A stretch of 15,584 nucleotides of DNA from an uncultured bacterium. GTDB taxonomy: Bacteria > Cyanobacteriota > Vampirovibrionia > Gastranaerophilales > Gastranaerophilaceae. Shown here piece after piece: positions 6,712-14,260 of this stretch; the stretch's first letter is position 1; each line of letters starts with the position of its first letter. The DNA lies in the NCBI GenBank assembly GCA_902772945.1, contig CACYCU010000115.1:1-15584 (forward strand), read 5' to 3'. The notes beneath the pieces are model-generated. The model did no database searches, was not told the origin of the DNA, and saw nothing but the letters and a program-made list of their open reading frames with translations. A program made the translations under genes and the position numbers.

Positions 6712-8427
6712 TTATTTATCCGGTTTAAAATTCATAATTCTTGCAATTTGTGTTGCAACTTCATGAAATACAGGTGCAGCAACGGTACTTCCCCATATAG
6801 CACCTTCTTTTGGGCTGTCTACCATGACATAAATCAAAGCCTGAGGGTCTGATGCCGGTAAGTAACCAATTGAAGAAGTGTATAGATATGGTGAATATCC
6901 CCTGCCGTTTTCATTAACTTTTTTTGAAGTCCCTGTTTTTTCGGCAACTTTGTATTTATCCATTTTTACTATTGATTCACTATTTTCTATACTTTTTACA
7001 AGTAATCTTGTAACAGCTTGCGCCGTTTCCGGTTTTATTACTTGTGTATAATGAATTTTGTTATCAAATTCCTCTTGCGGATATTTTATTATGTGCGGTG
7101 TAACCTTTACCCCGTTATTTGCTAATACTTGAACTGCTGATATCATCTGAATTGCGGATACTGATGTTCCGTAGCCGTAGCCTGTTGTTGCGTGGAATGT
7201 GTGATCCCAGTGAGTCCAAGAAGGAAGCAACCCGCTTGATTCGCCCGGCAAATCTATTCCGGTTTTTGAACCAAAACCGAATTTTTTTAATACTCCGTAA
7301 AATTCCATAGGAGTCATCATCCAAGCTATTTTTACAGAACCGACATTACTTGAATGTTCAAGCAAATATTCCAAATTTATATTGCCCGGATAGGGCTTTC
7401 TTTCATAGTCATGATTTTTAATTTCCCAATTGCCAACTTTTATTTTGCCTGTATCAAGTACAGTTGAATGTTCATTAATTTTGCCCAAATCCATTGCACT
7501 CGCAACTGTAATTGTTTTAAATGTTGAACCTGGTGCAAATACGTCTGTCAAGGTCCAATTTTTTAGCTGCTTTTGCGTAGCTGTTCTGAAGTTGTTGGGA
7601 TCAAATGTTGGATATACGGCGTATGCAAGGATTTCTCCGTTTTTAGGGTTCATGACAATTACGGTTCCACGATCTGCACGTTTTTCAAGAACCATTTTCT
7701 CAATTTCTTTTTCGCAAACATGTTGGATTGCTGCATCTATTGTTAGAGTAATGTTTTCACCTTTTGGATTTGTTGTAGTTGCAACAGGATCTGTTGAAAA
7801 GTCGTATATAATTTTTCCGTCACGAGTTTTTTGATAGCTTACTGTATTTATAATGTGCTCAAGTTTATCTTTTGCAGTATATTCAACACCGTTAGCTATA
7901 TCAGCATCAAAATTATAATAGCCGAGTACATGAGCAGCTAATGTACCTTGAGGATATTCTCTGGTATTTTTTTTACCAAGGCTTATTTCTCTAAGGTGAA
8001 GTTTTGAAATTTCTTTTGATGCATTTCTGTCCAGATCCTTTTTTAGAGTAATAACAGGTCCCGGCTTTTTAAGCTTTTGAACTAAGACATTTTGTGGGAT
8101 TTTAAGTATCGGAGAAAGCATTTTTGCAAGTTCTTCGGGTGTATGGTCATAATCCGCAGGATGTGCGTAAACATCAGAATAAACTTTATCTGTTGCAAGT
8201 TTTATCCCGTTTCTGTCAAATATATCCCCGCGCATTGAAAATATTCTTCCAACCCTTTGGCTTTTGGCTTTTGCTCGATATTTCCCAATATCAACTACCT
8301 GTATAAAAAACAGATAAACGATGAGCAAAATCATAAATGCAATAAAAAATATGTGCAAAAACCCTACTACTCTATCAAAAGTTTTGGTTCTGTTTTCAAG
8401 TTCACTCTCAGGTAATCTTCTTCTCAA
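6712..8427 (-). CDS. ftsI: Class B penicillin-binding protein (FtsI/PBP2-like transpeptidase), TTG start
   Basis: This 571-residue protein cross-links septal or lateral peptidoglycan on the outer face of the inner membrane. It has a short basic cytoplasmic tail, one membrane helix (about 21-43), a pedestal domain with RGDIFDRNG (66-74), and a transpeptidase domain with the three penicillin-binding motifs: STFK (301-304, catalytic Ser301), SSN (359-361) and KTGT (497-500). No PASTA domain follows. The start codon is TTG at 8425-8427: AGGGAG (8435-8440) lies 7 bases upstream and an in-frame stop occurs only a few codons further up, so no ATG is available. It heads the unit PBP-murE-nagA-160-residue protein; adjacency with murE is the classic division and cell wall arrangement and favours FtsI over an elongation PBP2. 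Confidence 0.92.
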   Translation of the reverse strand: MRRRLPESELENRTKTFDRVVGFLHIFFIAFMILLIVYLFFIQVVDIGKYRAKAKSQRVGRIFSMRGDIFDRNGIKLATDKVYSDVYAHPADYDHTPEELAKMLSPILKIPQNVLVQKLKKPGPVITLKKDLDRNASKEISKLHLREISLGKKNTREYPQGTLAAHVLGYYNFDADIANGVEYTAKDKLEHIINTVSYQKTRDGKIIYDFSTDPVATTTNPKGENITLTIDAAIQHVCEKEIEKMVLEKRADRGTVIVMNPKNGEILAYAVYPTFDPNNFRTATQKQLKNWTLTDVFAPGSTFKTITVASAMDLGKINEHSTVLDTGKIKVGNWEIKNHDYERKPYPGNINLEYLLEHSSNVGSVKIAWMMTPMEFYGVLKKFGFGSKTGIDLPGESSGLLPSWTHWDHTFHATTGYGYGTSVSAIQMISAVQVLANNGVKVTPHIIKYPQEEFDNKIHYTQVIKPETAQAVTRLLVKSIENSESIVKMDKYKVAEKTGTSKKVNENGRGYSPYLYTSSIGYLPASDPQALIYVMVDSPKEGAIWGSTVAAPVFHEVATQIARIMNFKPDK

Positions 8428-8434
8428 AATCCTT

Positions 8435-8440
8435 CTCCCT
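8435..8440 (-). promoter_or_regulatory. Ribosome binding site supporting a TTG start
   Basis: The complement reads AGGGAG, 7 bases before the TTG at 8427 of the penicillin-binding protein gene. A TAA in the same frame shortly upstream excludes an earlier start. Confidence 0.75.
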
Positions 8441-8534
8441 TCTATATATTACCATAAGGATATTCAAAAGAGGAATATATTAATTTATATTAAAACTAAG
8501 GATAAATAAATTTATTTTGGTAATATTTTAAATA

Positions 8535-8540
8535 TATAAT
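8535..8540 (+). promoter_or_regulatory. Perfect -10 box immediately upstream of the amidase ATG
   Basis: TATAAT at 8535-8540 ends 6 bases before the ATG at 8547, so transcription would start at or next to the A of the start codon. No Shine-Dalgarno sequence lies before this ATG, consistent with a leaderless message. A good -35 box is not evident (TTATTT at 8512-8517 is the best-spaced candidate). The surrounding AT-rich DNA makes chance TATAAT matches likely. Confidence 0.4.
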
Positions 8541-8546
8541 AAAAAT

Positions 8547-9896
8547 ATGAAGAAATTTTTAATACTATTAGGGTTAATTATTATTGGGAGTGAGGTTTAT
8601 TCTTTTGATATTGTTTATCCGAAGAAATGTAATGTCACTATAAATGCAAAATCTACATTTTTTATAGGTTCTTCCGATACTCCGTTGACGATAAATGGTC
8701 AAGAGGTTCCGCGGCATTCTTCTGGTGGATTTGCCTATGTCGTTAATCTCAAAGATGGATCAAATACATTTAAAATAGTGTCAGGTGATGAATGTAAGTT
8801 ATTTACAATTACAAAACCGATTATTAAAACATACACATATACTTCACCCATACTAAAACTTTATGATGCCCCAAAATCTGCATATGTTACAACAGAAAAT
8901 GCTCCCCTGCGTTCTACACCAATTGATGCAGGAATAAACAGAATGTCACATTTGCAAAGAAATATTTTGTTAAATATAGATGGAGAAAAAAACGGTTTTT
9001 ATAGAGTTAATTTAGGTGATGATAAATTTGGATGGATCGGAAAAACAAACGTTAAATTCTGCGAAGATTATGAAAATGCTCCTGCAAAAATAATTTCTGA
9101 AGAGAGTGATTTTTCAGGTGAAAGCTACAAGTTTGTTATAAAGCTTAATAAAACCGTGCCTTATGAAATTGTCGAAGGTGATCCTATGGTTTTAAAATTG
9201 TACAATATAGAAGGAAATGATACTTATACAAAAGAATTTTCTTTATCAGGCAAAAAACCATACGGCTATAAAGGTAAATATGAAGGCACTGATTTTGTTT
9301 GGGAAATTCGAAAATCTCCAATTAATAATTCAAAACATCCGCTAAAAAATGTAATTATAGCGGTAGATCCCGGACATGGCGGCTATGAGGCAGGTGCAAT
9401 AGGCTGTTTGGGAGATAAAGAAAAAGATGTTGTTCTAAATATAGCTAAATATCTTCGTGAAGAACTCGAAAAACGTGGCGCAGATGTTATAATGACAAGA
9501 ACAGATGATTCATATATAGGTTTAAAAGAAAGAGTTGATATAGCAAATTTTGCAGATGCTTCGATTTTTGTAAGCATTCATGGAAATGCACTTCCAGATG
9601 GTGCTGATCCTAATAAAAACAGCGGAACAAGTATATATTACTATTATGATCAAGCAAAGCCGCTTGCGGACAGCTTAATTAATACTATGACGGCCGAACT
9701 TGGCCTAAATAATGATAAGGTAAGACAAGCAAGCTTTGCGGTTGTCAGAAATACAAATGCCCTAAGTGTGATTATTGAAACTGCATATTTGATTAATCCT
9801 GAGGATAACTCAAAACTGATTTCTGATAAATTCCAAAAAGAATGTGCAAAATCGATTGCAAATGGTATTGAAAATTATCTGAAAAGTATAAAATAA
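8547..9896 (+). CDS. Secreted N-acetylmuramoyl-L-alanine amidase (Amidase_3) with SH3-like domain
   Basis: The enzyme cleaves the bond between N-acetylmuramic acid and the stem peptide, with a role in cell separation or wall turnover. The 449 residues begin with a Lys-Lys plus hydrophobic signal peptide (1-19, likely cleaved near VYS-FD). A beta-rich domain follows (about 28-90), then a bacterial SH3-like segment (113-172, with APLRSTP and FGWIGKTNV), and another beta-rich AMIN-like stretch (about 190-257). The catalytic domain (267-449) has zinc ligands and catalytic residues in DPGHGG (His277), Glu292, SIHGNA (His345) and ETAYL (Glu411). All expected residues are present, so it should be active. 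No Shine-Dalgarno sequence precedes the ATG. It is transcribed away from the penicillin-binding protein operon, linking wall synthesis with wall cleavage across one 119-base divergent region. Confidence 0.93.
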   Translation: MKKFLILLGLIIIGSEVYSFDIVYPKKCNVTINAKSTFFIGSSDTPLTINGQEVPRHSSGGFAYVVNLKDGSNTFKIVSGDECKLFTITKPIIKTYTYTSPILKLYDAPKSAYVTTENAPLRSTPIDAGINRMSHLQRNILLNIDGEKNGFYRVNLGDDKFGWIGKTNVKFCEDYENAPAKIISEESDFSGESYKFVIKLNKTVPYEIVEGDPMVLKLYNIEGNDTYTKEFSLSGKKPYGYKGKYEGTDFVWEIRKSPINNSKHPLKNVIIAVDPGHGGYEAGAIGCLGDKEKDVVLNIAKYLREELEKRGADVIMTRTDDSYIGLKERVDIANFADASIFVSIHGNALPDGADPNKNSGTSIYYYYDQAKPLADSLINTMTAELGLNNDKVRQASFAVVRNTNALSVIIETAYLINPEDNSKLISDKFQKECAKSIANGIENYLKSIK

Positions 9897-9920
9897 AAAG
9901 AGCCTAAGCTCTTTTTATTT
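9895..9920. terminator. Bidirectional intrinsic terminator between amidase and pepA
   Basis: AAAAAGAGC (9895-9903) pairs perfectly with 9908-9916 over a 4-base CTAA loop, giving a 9-bp stem flanked by A-rich sequence on the left and T-rich sequence on the right. It can therefore end transcription from both convergent genes. It overlaps the stop codon of the amidase gene and touches the stop of pepA. Confidence 0.85.
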
Positions 9921-11320
9921 TATTTGGTTAAATAATTTATTAATGTTCTGACGCCCGCTCCTGTTGAGCCTGCAATAAATTCTTTTTGCGGTTTATCAAG
10001 AAAAGCAGTGCCTGCAATATCTATGTGTGCCCATTTTGTTTTGTCGTCAACAAATTCTTTTAGGAACAAACCGGCAGCTGATGCTCCTCCGTTTCTGGAA
10101 CCTGTATTTTTCATATCAGCAATGTCTGATTTCATACTGTCAAAATATTCTTTGAACATTGGCATTTCCCAAAAACGTTCACCGGATTCTTCTCCGGTTT
10201 TTATCAAATCAGATATAAGTTCTTTATCATTGCCCATAATACCGGATGCGAATGTTCCTAATGCTACCATGCAAGCTCCCGTTAGAGTTGCAATGTCTAT
10301 AACTTCATCAACATTTAAATCGCAGGCATAGCAAAGAGCGTCTGCAAGTGTTAATCTGCCTTCGGCATCGGTATTATCTACTTCGATAGTCTTTCCGTTC
10401 TTTGCGGTAAGGATATCACCTGGTTTGTAGGATGAGCCTGACGGCATGTTCTCACATGCTGCAATTATTCCGTGGACTTCAATTTCAGGCTTTAATTTTA
10501 CAAGAGCTTGCATTACTCCAAGTATGCAGGCTGCACCGGACATATCATCTTTCATTGTGAGCATTGAAGATGCAGGCTTCAAGTCCAGCCCGCCTGAATC
10601 AAAACAAATACCTTTGCCAATAATTGCAATACGTTTTTTGGGGTTTATTCCTTTGTATTGCATGTGGATAAATTTTGGTGGGTTAACACTTCCTTGTCCG
10701 ACTGCCAAAAAGGCACCCATACCCATTTTTTCAATTTCAGTTTTTTCATATATTTTTGTTTCAATGCCGTTTATGTTTTTTGCGATTTCTGCGAGTCTTT
10801 CAGGCGTAGCAAGCTGAGCCGGCGTATTTGCCAAATCTCTTGTGAATTTCATAGCTTCACCAATTACCAAACCTTCTTTTATACTATCTTCAGTACAGTT
10901 TGCAAAAATAATTTCATCCAGGTGATGGGATTTTTCTGATTTGTATTTGTCATATGAGTAATCAGCTATCATTGCACCTATTGCGGCTTGTTTGCCATAA
11001 TCTATATTTGTATCAAAGTCAAAAGCAGCTTTTTTTGCTTTTATTTGATTTAATTTTTTTATGGCTTTTGATGTAATTTCTCTTACTTTATTTTGATTAA
11101 ATTCATCTCTTTTACCACACCCTATTACAAGAATTTTGTCTGCAGATAAATTACCTAATGTATGAATTAAGTATGTTTGTCCGAATTTTCCCTCAAATTT
11201 ATCTTTTTCTACTACGTATTTATTTACAAAATCAAAATGAGTGTCCTCATCCTCATATTTTGAAATTACAAGAACTTCTATTGGCATCTCTCTTACATTT
11301 TTTGAAACTTTAATTTCCAT
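9920..11320 (-). CDS. pepA: Leucyl aminopeptidase (M17 family, cytosol aminopeptidase)
   Basis: This two-metal exopeptidase removes N-terminal residues, typically Leu, from peptides in the cytoplasm. From the preferred start it has 466 residues. The N-terminal macro-like domain covers about 1-150 and the catalytic domain 155-466. GKGICFDSGGLDLKP (235-249) carries Lys236, Asp241 and the catalytic Lys248; MKDDMSGAA (256-264) carries Asp259; NTDAEGRLTLADAL (316-329, the family signature) carries Asp318, Glu320 and Arg322. The longest frame starts at 11353, but AAGGAG (11328-11333) lies 7 bases before the ATG at 11320, and the predicted transcription start (about 11337) falls inside the longer version, so the shorter start is chosen. 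It stands alone between a divergent promoter region and a bidirectional terminator. In other bacteria some PepA proteins also bind DNA; nothing here tests that. Confidence 0.95.
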   Translation of the reverse strand: MEIKVSKNVREMPIEVLVISKYEDEDTHFDFVNKYVVEKDKFEGKFGQTYLIHTLGNLSADKILVIGCGKRDEFNQNKVREITSKAIKKLNQIKAKKAAFDFDTNIDYGKQAAIGAMIADYSYDKYKSEKSHHLDEIIFANCTEDSIKEGLVIGEAMKFTRDLANTPAQLATPERLAEIAKNINGIETKIYEKTEIEKMGMGAFLAVGQGSVNPPKFIHMQYKGINPKKRIAIIGKGICFDSGGLDLKPASSMLTMKDDMSGAACILGVMQALVKLKPEIEVHGIIAACENMPSGSSYKPGDILTAKNGKTIEVDNTDAEGRLTLADALCYACDLNVDEVIDIATLTGACMVALGTFASGIMGNDKELISDLIKTGEESGERFWEMPMFKEYFDSMKSDIADMKNTGSRNGGASAAGLFLKEFVDDKTKWAHIDIAGTAFLDKPQKEFIAGSTGAGVRTLINYLTK

Positions 11321-11327
11321 TTTTTCT

Positions 11328-11333
11328 CTCCTT
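11328..11333 (-). promoter_or_regulatory. Ribosome binding site fixing the pepA start
   Basis: The complement reads AAGGAG, 7 bases before the ATG at 11320. The alternative in-frame ATG at 11353 has no such site and lies upstream of the predicted transcription start. Confidence 0.8.
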
Positions 11334-11343
11334 TTTCGCTCAA

Positions 11344-11372
11344 AGTATAACACTTTTGAAAATTTTTGTAAA
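11344..11372 (-). promoter_or_regulatory. Sigma-70-type promoter of pepA
   Basis: On the - strand TTTACA (11372-11367), a 17-base spacer and TATACT (11349-11344) match the consensus well. Transcription would start near 11337, giving a leader of about 17 bases. Confidence 0.65.
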
Positions 11373-11421
11373 TTAATTTAATATATTAGCAATTTTTAAA
11401 ATTTACCAGTATTAGATAAGT

Positions 11422-12483
11422 ATGCAAATTCAAAGCATAAACGCACAAATACCAATAAGGAATCGTTCAAATAATCTTAGTTTTGGCGGAGTGCTCCATA
11501 TTGACCGTAGTACAAATAGTATAAATGACAGTTGGTTTTTTCGTGACATAGATACGCTTGAAGCTGCTTCAGAACATTTAAGAACGGTTTTCCCTGAAGG
11601 AGCGAATGTTTTAGTATATGCAAGCTCAACAGGAGAAGAAAATATTTCTCTAAAAGCTCTGTTACCGGATTCAAAATATAAAGTAATCGGCTATGACAAC
11701 AGCAAAGAAATTTTAAATCTTGGTAAACGTGGTGTATATAGTCTTTTTTCACACTGGTATGATTCTTTTTTACTTCCTAATAAGGCATATGTTTTAAAAG
11801 ATTCAGGAAAAGGAAGTGCGCCATATGATACCCGTAAAAACATTTCATTACGTGAAAAGTTTAACAGGATTATGAAAGAAATTCCAAGAGCTGATGCTTT
11901 TGATAATATAAATAACAAAACATACTATAAAAAAATGAAATATTCTATTCCCCATTTTGTAGAGAAATTTTATTGTATAAGAGATCAGTTCAAGTCAGAT
12001 ATTGATTTAAGGCTTGGAAATGTTTTGAATGTGGGTGATGTAAAAACTCAAAGACCTGTGGGTGCTGTCTTCTTTAGAAATGCTATATATCACTTGTGCG
12101 GGAATAATATTGATGAAGTTTTATTGTTTAACCATCCAAAGGGCCATGTTTGTGATAAGCAGCTGCTTTTTGATAATTTTGTAAACGCATTACATAAAAC
12201 TATTGCTGATGACGGAATTTTCGTTCTCGGGAACAGCTTAAAAGAACACTTATTTTGGGCAGACCCTACAACTCCAAAAGATAAAAAAGCTTTCTTTTTA
12301 AATACAAATTTCTTCAACAAAAATATTGACATACATATGAACCATGCAATTGAAGAATGTTACATAAAATCTCCTTTAGAAGAAGCACTTTCAAAAAAAT
12401 TTATTCCTATATATTATTCTTTTGTTGAAAGCTTCGGCTTAAAAGTGAAAGTTCCTACTATTTGGAAAAAAATCCGTATATAG
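11422..12483 (+). CDS. CheR-like SAM-dependent methyltransferase homologue with an N-terminal FGG tag
   Basis: The 353-residue protein has the core of a CheR-type methyltransferase: VLVYASSTGEE (63-73) corresponds to the SAM-binding motif I (ASTGEE in CheR), followed by VIGYDNSKEIL (88-98) with Asp92 as the likely ribose ligand, GVYS (104-107), AVFFRNAIYHL (215-225) like the CheR RNxxIYF block, and ALHKTIADDGIFVLG (256-270) like the LxPGG strand. CheR methylates receptor glutamates, but no chemotaxis genes are near and the CheR N-terminal helical domain is missing, so the substrate is open. Residues 1-23 are polar, Asn-rich and end in NNLSFGG, a tag recalled from many Gastranaerophilales proteins. 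No Shine-Dalgarno sequence precedes the ATG at 11422; a possible -10 (TATTAG, 11410-11415) sits 6 bases away. The fold is probable and the function unknown. Confidence 0.72.
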   Translation: MQIQSINAQIPIRNRSNNLSFGGVLHIDRSTNSINDSWFFRDIDTLEAASEHLRTVFPEGANVLVYASSTGEENISLKALLPDSKYKVIGYDNSKEILNLGKRGVYSLFSHWYDSFLLPNKAYVLKDSGKGSAPYDTRKNISLREKFNRIMKEIPRADAFDNINNKTYYKKMKYSIPHFVEKFYCIRDQFKSDIDLRLGNVLNVGDVKTQRPVGAVFFRNAIYHLCGNNIDEVLLFNHPKGHVCDKQLLFDNFVNALHKTIADDGIFVLGNSLKEHLFWADPTTPKDKKAFFLNTNFFNKNIDIHMNHAIEECYIKSPLEEALSKKFIPIYYSFVESFGLKVKVPTIWKKIRI

Positions 12484-12509
12484 ATTTGTATACAAAAATA
12501 AAATTTTAC

Positions 12510-12538
12510 TATACAAAAACAAAAAATTATGCTACAAT
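12510..12538 (+). promoter_or_regulatory. Extended -10 promoter of the rny cluster
   Basis: TATACA (12510-12515), a 17-base spacer and TACAAT (12533-12538) preceded by TGC form an extended -10 promoter. Transcription would start near 12545, leaving a leader of about 135 bases before rny. The 10-base word TATACAAAAA occurs twice, at 12489 and 12510, exactly 21 bases apart, with the second copy covering the -35. Confidence 0.55.
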
Positions 12539-12613
12539 AAGTACAGATGTAGTAGTAAATATTTTTTGGAAATATATGCAATGATATTCGTTTAATTATT
12601 TAATATTCGAGTA

Positions 12614-12636
12614 CCCGATAGGATAAATGTATCGGG
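12614..12636 (+). promoter_or_regulatory. Hairpin in the rny leader
   Basis: CCCGATA (12614-12620) pairs perfectly with TATCGGG (12630-12636) over a 9-base loop, in otherwise AT-rich leader sequence about 44 bases before the rny start. No T-run follows, so it is not an intrinsic terminator of the upstream gene. A second, weaker AT hairpin lies at 12559-12575. Possible roles are mRNA stability or feedback control of RNase Y. Confidence 0.5.
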
Positions 12637-12679
12637 CATTGTGTGTATTATTAAAAAATAGAAAAGGATAAGGTACTTT

Positions 12680-14200
12680 ATGGACTTTTATTTAATTATT
12701 GCGATTATTGCGGTAATAGCATTAGTCGCTGCGCTGATTGTCCAGCAAAGCAAAACGAAATCCATGCTTCTGTCTGTAGAAAAAGATAAAAAAGCATTGG
12801 TTGAAAAAGAAAAGCTTCTTCTAAAAGAGGCAAAAATTAAAGCAATTGAAGAATTGCAAGACGACAGAGAAAAATTGAATGAGGAAGAAAGAGAACGCAG
12901 GCAAGAGTTAACAAGACAAGAACAAAAATTAGCAAAAAGAGAGGATATGCTTGAAGATAAAATTCAAGAATATACAGAAAAAGATATCCAAGTTCAAAAA
13001 AAATTAGACGAATTGCTGGAAAAAGAAGATTACTTGGCAGAAATAGTTCAAAAACAGACGACAGAACTGGAACGTATTTCCGGAATGTCTGCAGAAGATG
13101 CAAAAAATATGCTTTTAGAACAATTAAAGCATGATTTGGCTCAAGAACAAATGCAATTAATAAGAGAAAATGAAGCAAAAATAAAAGAAATTTCACTTGA
13201 AAAATCAAAAGAAATTTTATCAAGCACAATGCAGAGATGTATGATAGAACAGGTGGTTGAAACTACTGTATCTGTTGTTGCTCTTCCAAATGATGAAATG
13301 AAGGGACGTATTATCGGCAGAGAAGGAAGAAATATCAGAGCATTGGAAACTTTAACAGGTGTCGATTTAATCATTGATGATACACCGGAAGCTGTAGTAT
13401 TATCAAGTTTTGATCCAGTTAGACGTGAAATTGCAAAACTAGCGTTAGAAAAATTAATAGTAGACGGCCGCATTCACCCTGTCAGAATTGAAGAAATGGT
13501 TGAAAAAGCCCAAGAAGAAATTGATAAAAAAATATGGACAGAGGGTGAAAATGCAGCTTTAGAAATGGGTGTTATGGGGCTTAATAAAGAGCTTATAAAA
13601 ACACTCGGAAGACTTTATTACAGAACAAGTTACGGTCAAAATGTTCTGAAGCACTCTTTAGAAGTCGGATACATTGCAGGGATGCTTGCCGCAGAAATCG
13701 GTGCAAATGAAGCAATTGCCAAAAGGGCAGGTTTACTCCATGATATTGGTAAGGCTGTTGATCAGACTCAAGAAGGTACTCATATCCAACTGGGGGTTGA
13801 GTTAGCTACGAGATTTGGTGAAAAGAGTGAAGTTGTTCACGCAATAGAAGCGCATCACGATGATGTTGTAGCAAATACGATTGAAGCAGTACTTGTAAAA
13901 GTTGCGGATGCAATTTCAGCAGGAAGGCCCGGAGCCAGACGTGATACGTTAGAAATATATATCAAACGTCTTCAAAAAATTGAAGAAATCGTTAACAGCT
14001 ATGAAGGAATCAAGCAGTCTTTTGCTGTTCAAGCCGGTCGTGAGGTGAGAATTATTGTTGAAGCTGAAAAATTTGATGATTTGGCTTCTCAAAAATTAGC
14101 AAGAGATGTTGCAAAGCGAATAGAAGATGAACTCGATTATCCGGGACAAATCAGGGTTACTGTTGTGAGAGAATTCAGAACGACTGAAATAGCAAAATAA
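12680..14200 (+). CDS. rny: Ribonuclease Y
   Basis: RNase Y is a membrane-anchored endoribonuclease that starts mRNA decay. The 506-residue protein has the full family order: an N-terminal membrane helix (3-21), a long charged coiled coil (about 25-180), a KH RNA-binding domain with GRIIGREGRNIR (209-220) and an HD hydrolase domain with LLHDIGKAVD (352-361; metal ligands His354 and Asp355) and AHHDD (391-395), plus the conserved C-terminal domain ending near TVVREFRTTEIAK. An AAGG at 12670-12673, 6 bases before the ATG, serves as ribosome binding site. Its own promoter and hairpin-bearing leader lie upstream, and it leads the cluster rny-ymdB-PHP gene. Length and motifs are typical, so it should be functional. 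Confidence 0.97.
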   Translation: MDFYLIIAIIAVIALVAALIVQQSKTKSMLLSVEKDKKALVEKEKLLLKEAKIKAIEELQDDREKLNEEERERRQELTRQEQKLAKREDMLEDKIQEYTEKDIQVQKKLDELLEKEDYLAEIVQKQTTELERISGMSAEDAKNMLLEQLKHDLAQEQMQLIRENEAKIKEISLEKSKEILSSTMQRCMIEQVVETTVSVVALPNDEMKGRIIGREGRNIRALETLTGVDLIIDDTPEAVVLSSFDPVRREIAKLALEKLIVDGRIHPVRIEEMVEKAQEEIDKKIWTEGENAALEMGVMGLNKELIKTLGRLYYRTSYGQNVLKHSLEVGYIAGMLAAEIGANEAIAKRAGLLHDIGKAVDQTQEGTHIQLGVELATRFGEKSEVVHAIEAHHDDVVANTIEAVLVKVADAISAGRPGARRDTLEIYIKRLQKIEEIVNSYEGIKQSFAVQAGREVRIIVEAEKFDDLASQKLARDVAKRIEDELDYPGQIRVTVVREFRTTEIAK

Positions 14201-14213
14201 ATTGAAAGGTTAT

Positions 14214-14250
14214 AGTTGAACGGTTGAAAAAATTCAGCTGTTCAACTTTT
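14214..14250 (+). terminator. Long hairpin between rny and ymdB: terminator, attenuator or processing site
   Basis: Bases 14214-14228 pair with 14233-14247 over an AAAA loop: 15 consecutive pairs with only two G-T wobbles, followed by a short run of T. It may end part of the rny transcripts, protect the rny 3' end, or be a cleavage site. It lies only 13 bases before the ymdB start, which has a weak ribosome binding site, so it may also limit ymdB translation. The T-run is short, so full termination is uncertain. Confidence 0.5.
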
Positions 14251-14260
14251 AATAAGAAAA

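Noticed and set aside
7430..7834. 134-codon frame on the + strand inside the penicillin-binding protein gene
   Set aside because: It is antisense to strongly conserved transpeptidase coding sequence and has no ribosome binding site.
8428..8500. Promoter of the penicillin-binding protein operon on the - strand
   Set aside because: Several AT-rich -10-like words exist (for example an extended TGGTAATAT), but none has a convincing -35, and the nearest would start inside the ribosome binding site, so no single promoter can be chosen.
10446..10817. 123-codon frame on the + strand inside pepA
   Set aside because: It is antisense to the conserved metal-binding region of pepA, a shadow of that gene.
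12837..13229. 130-codon frame on the - strand inside rny, very rich in Leu and Phe
   Set aside because: It is the antisense of the Glu/Lys-rich coiled coil, which creates a false hydrophobic protein.
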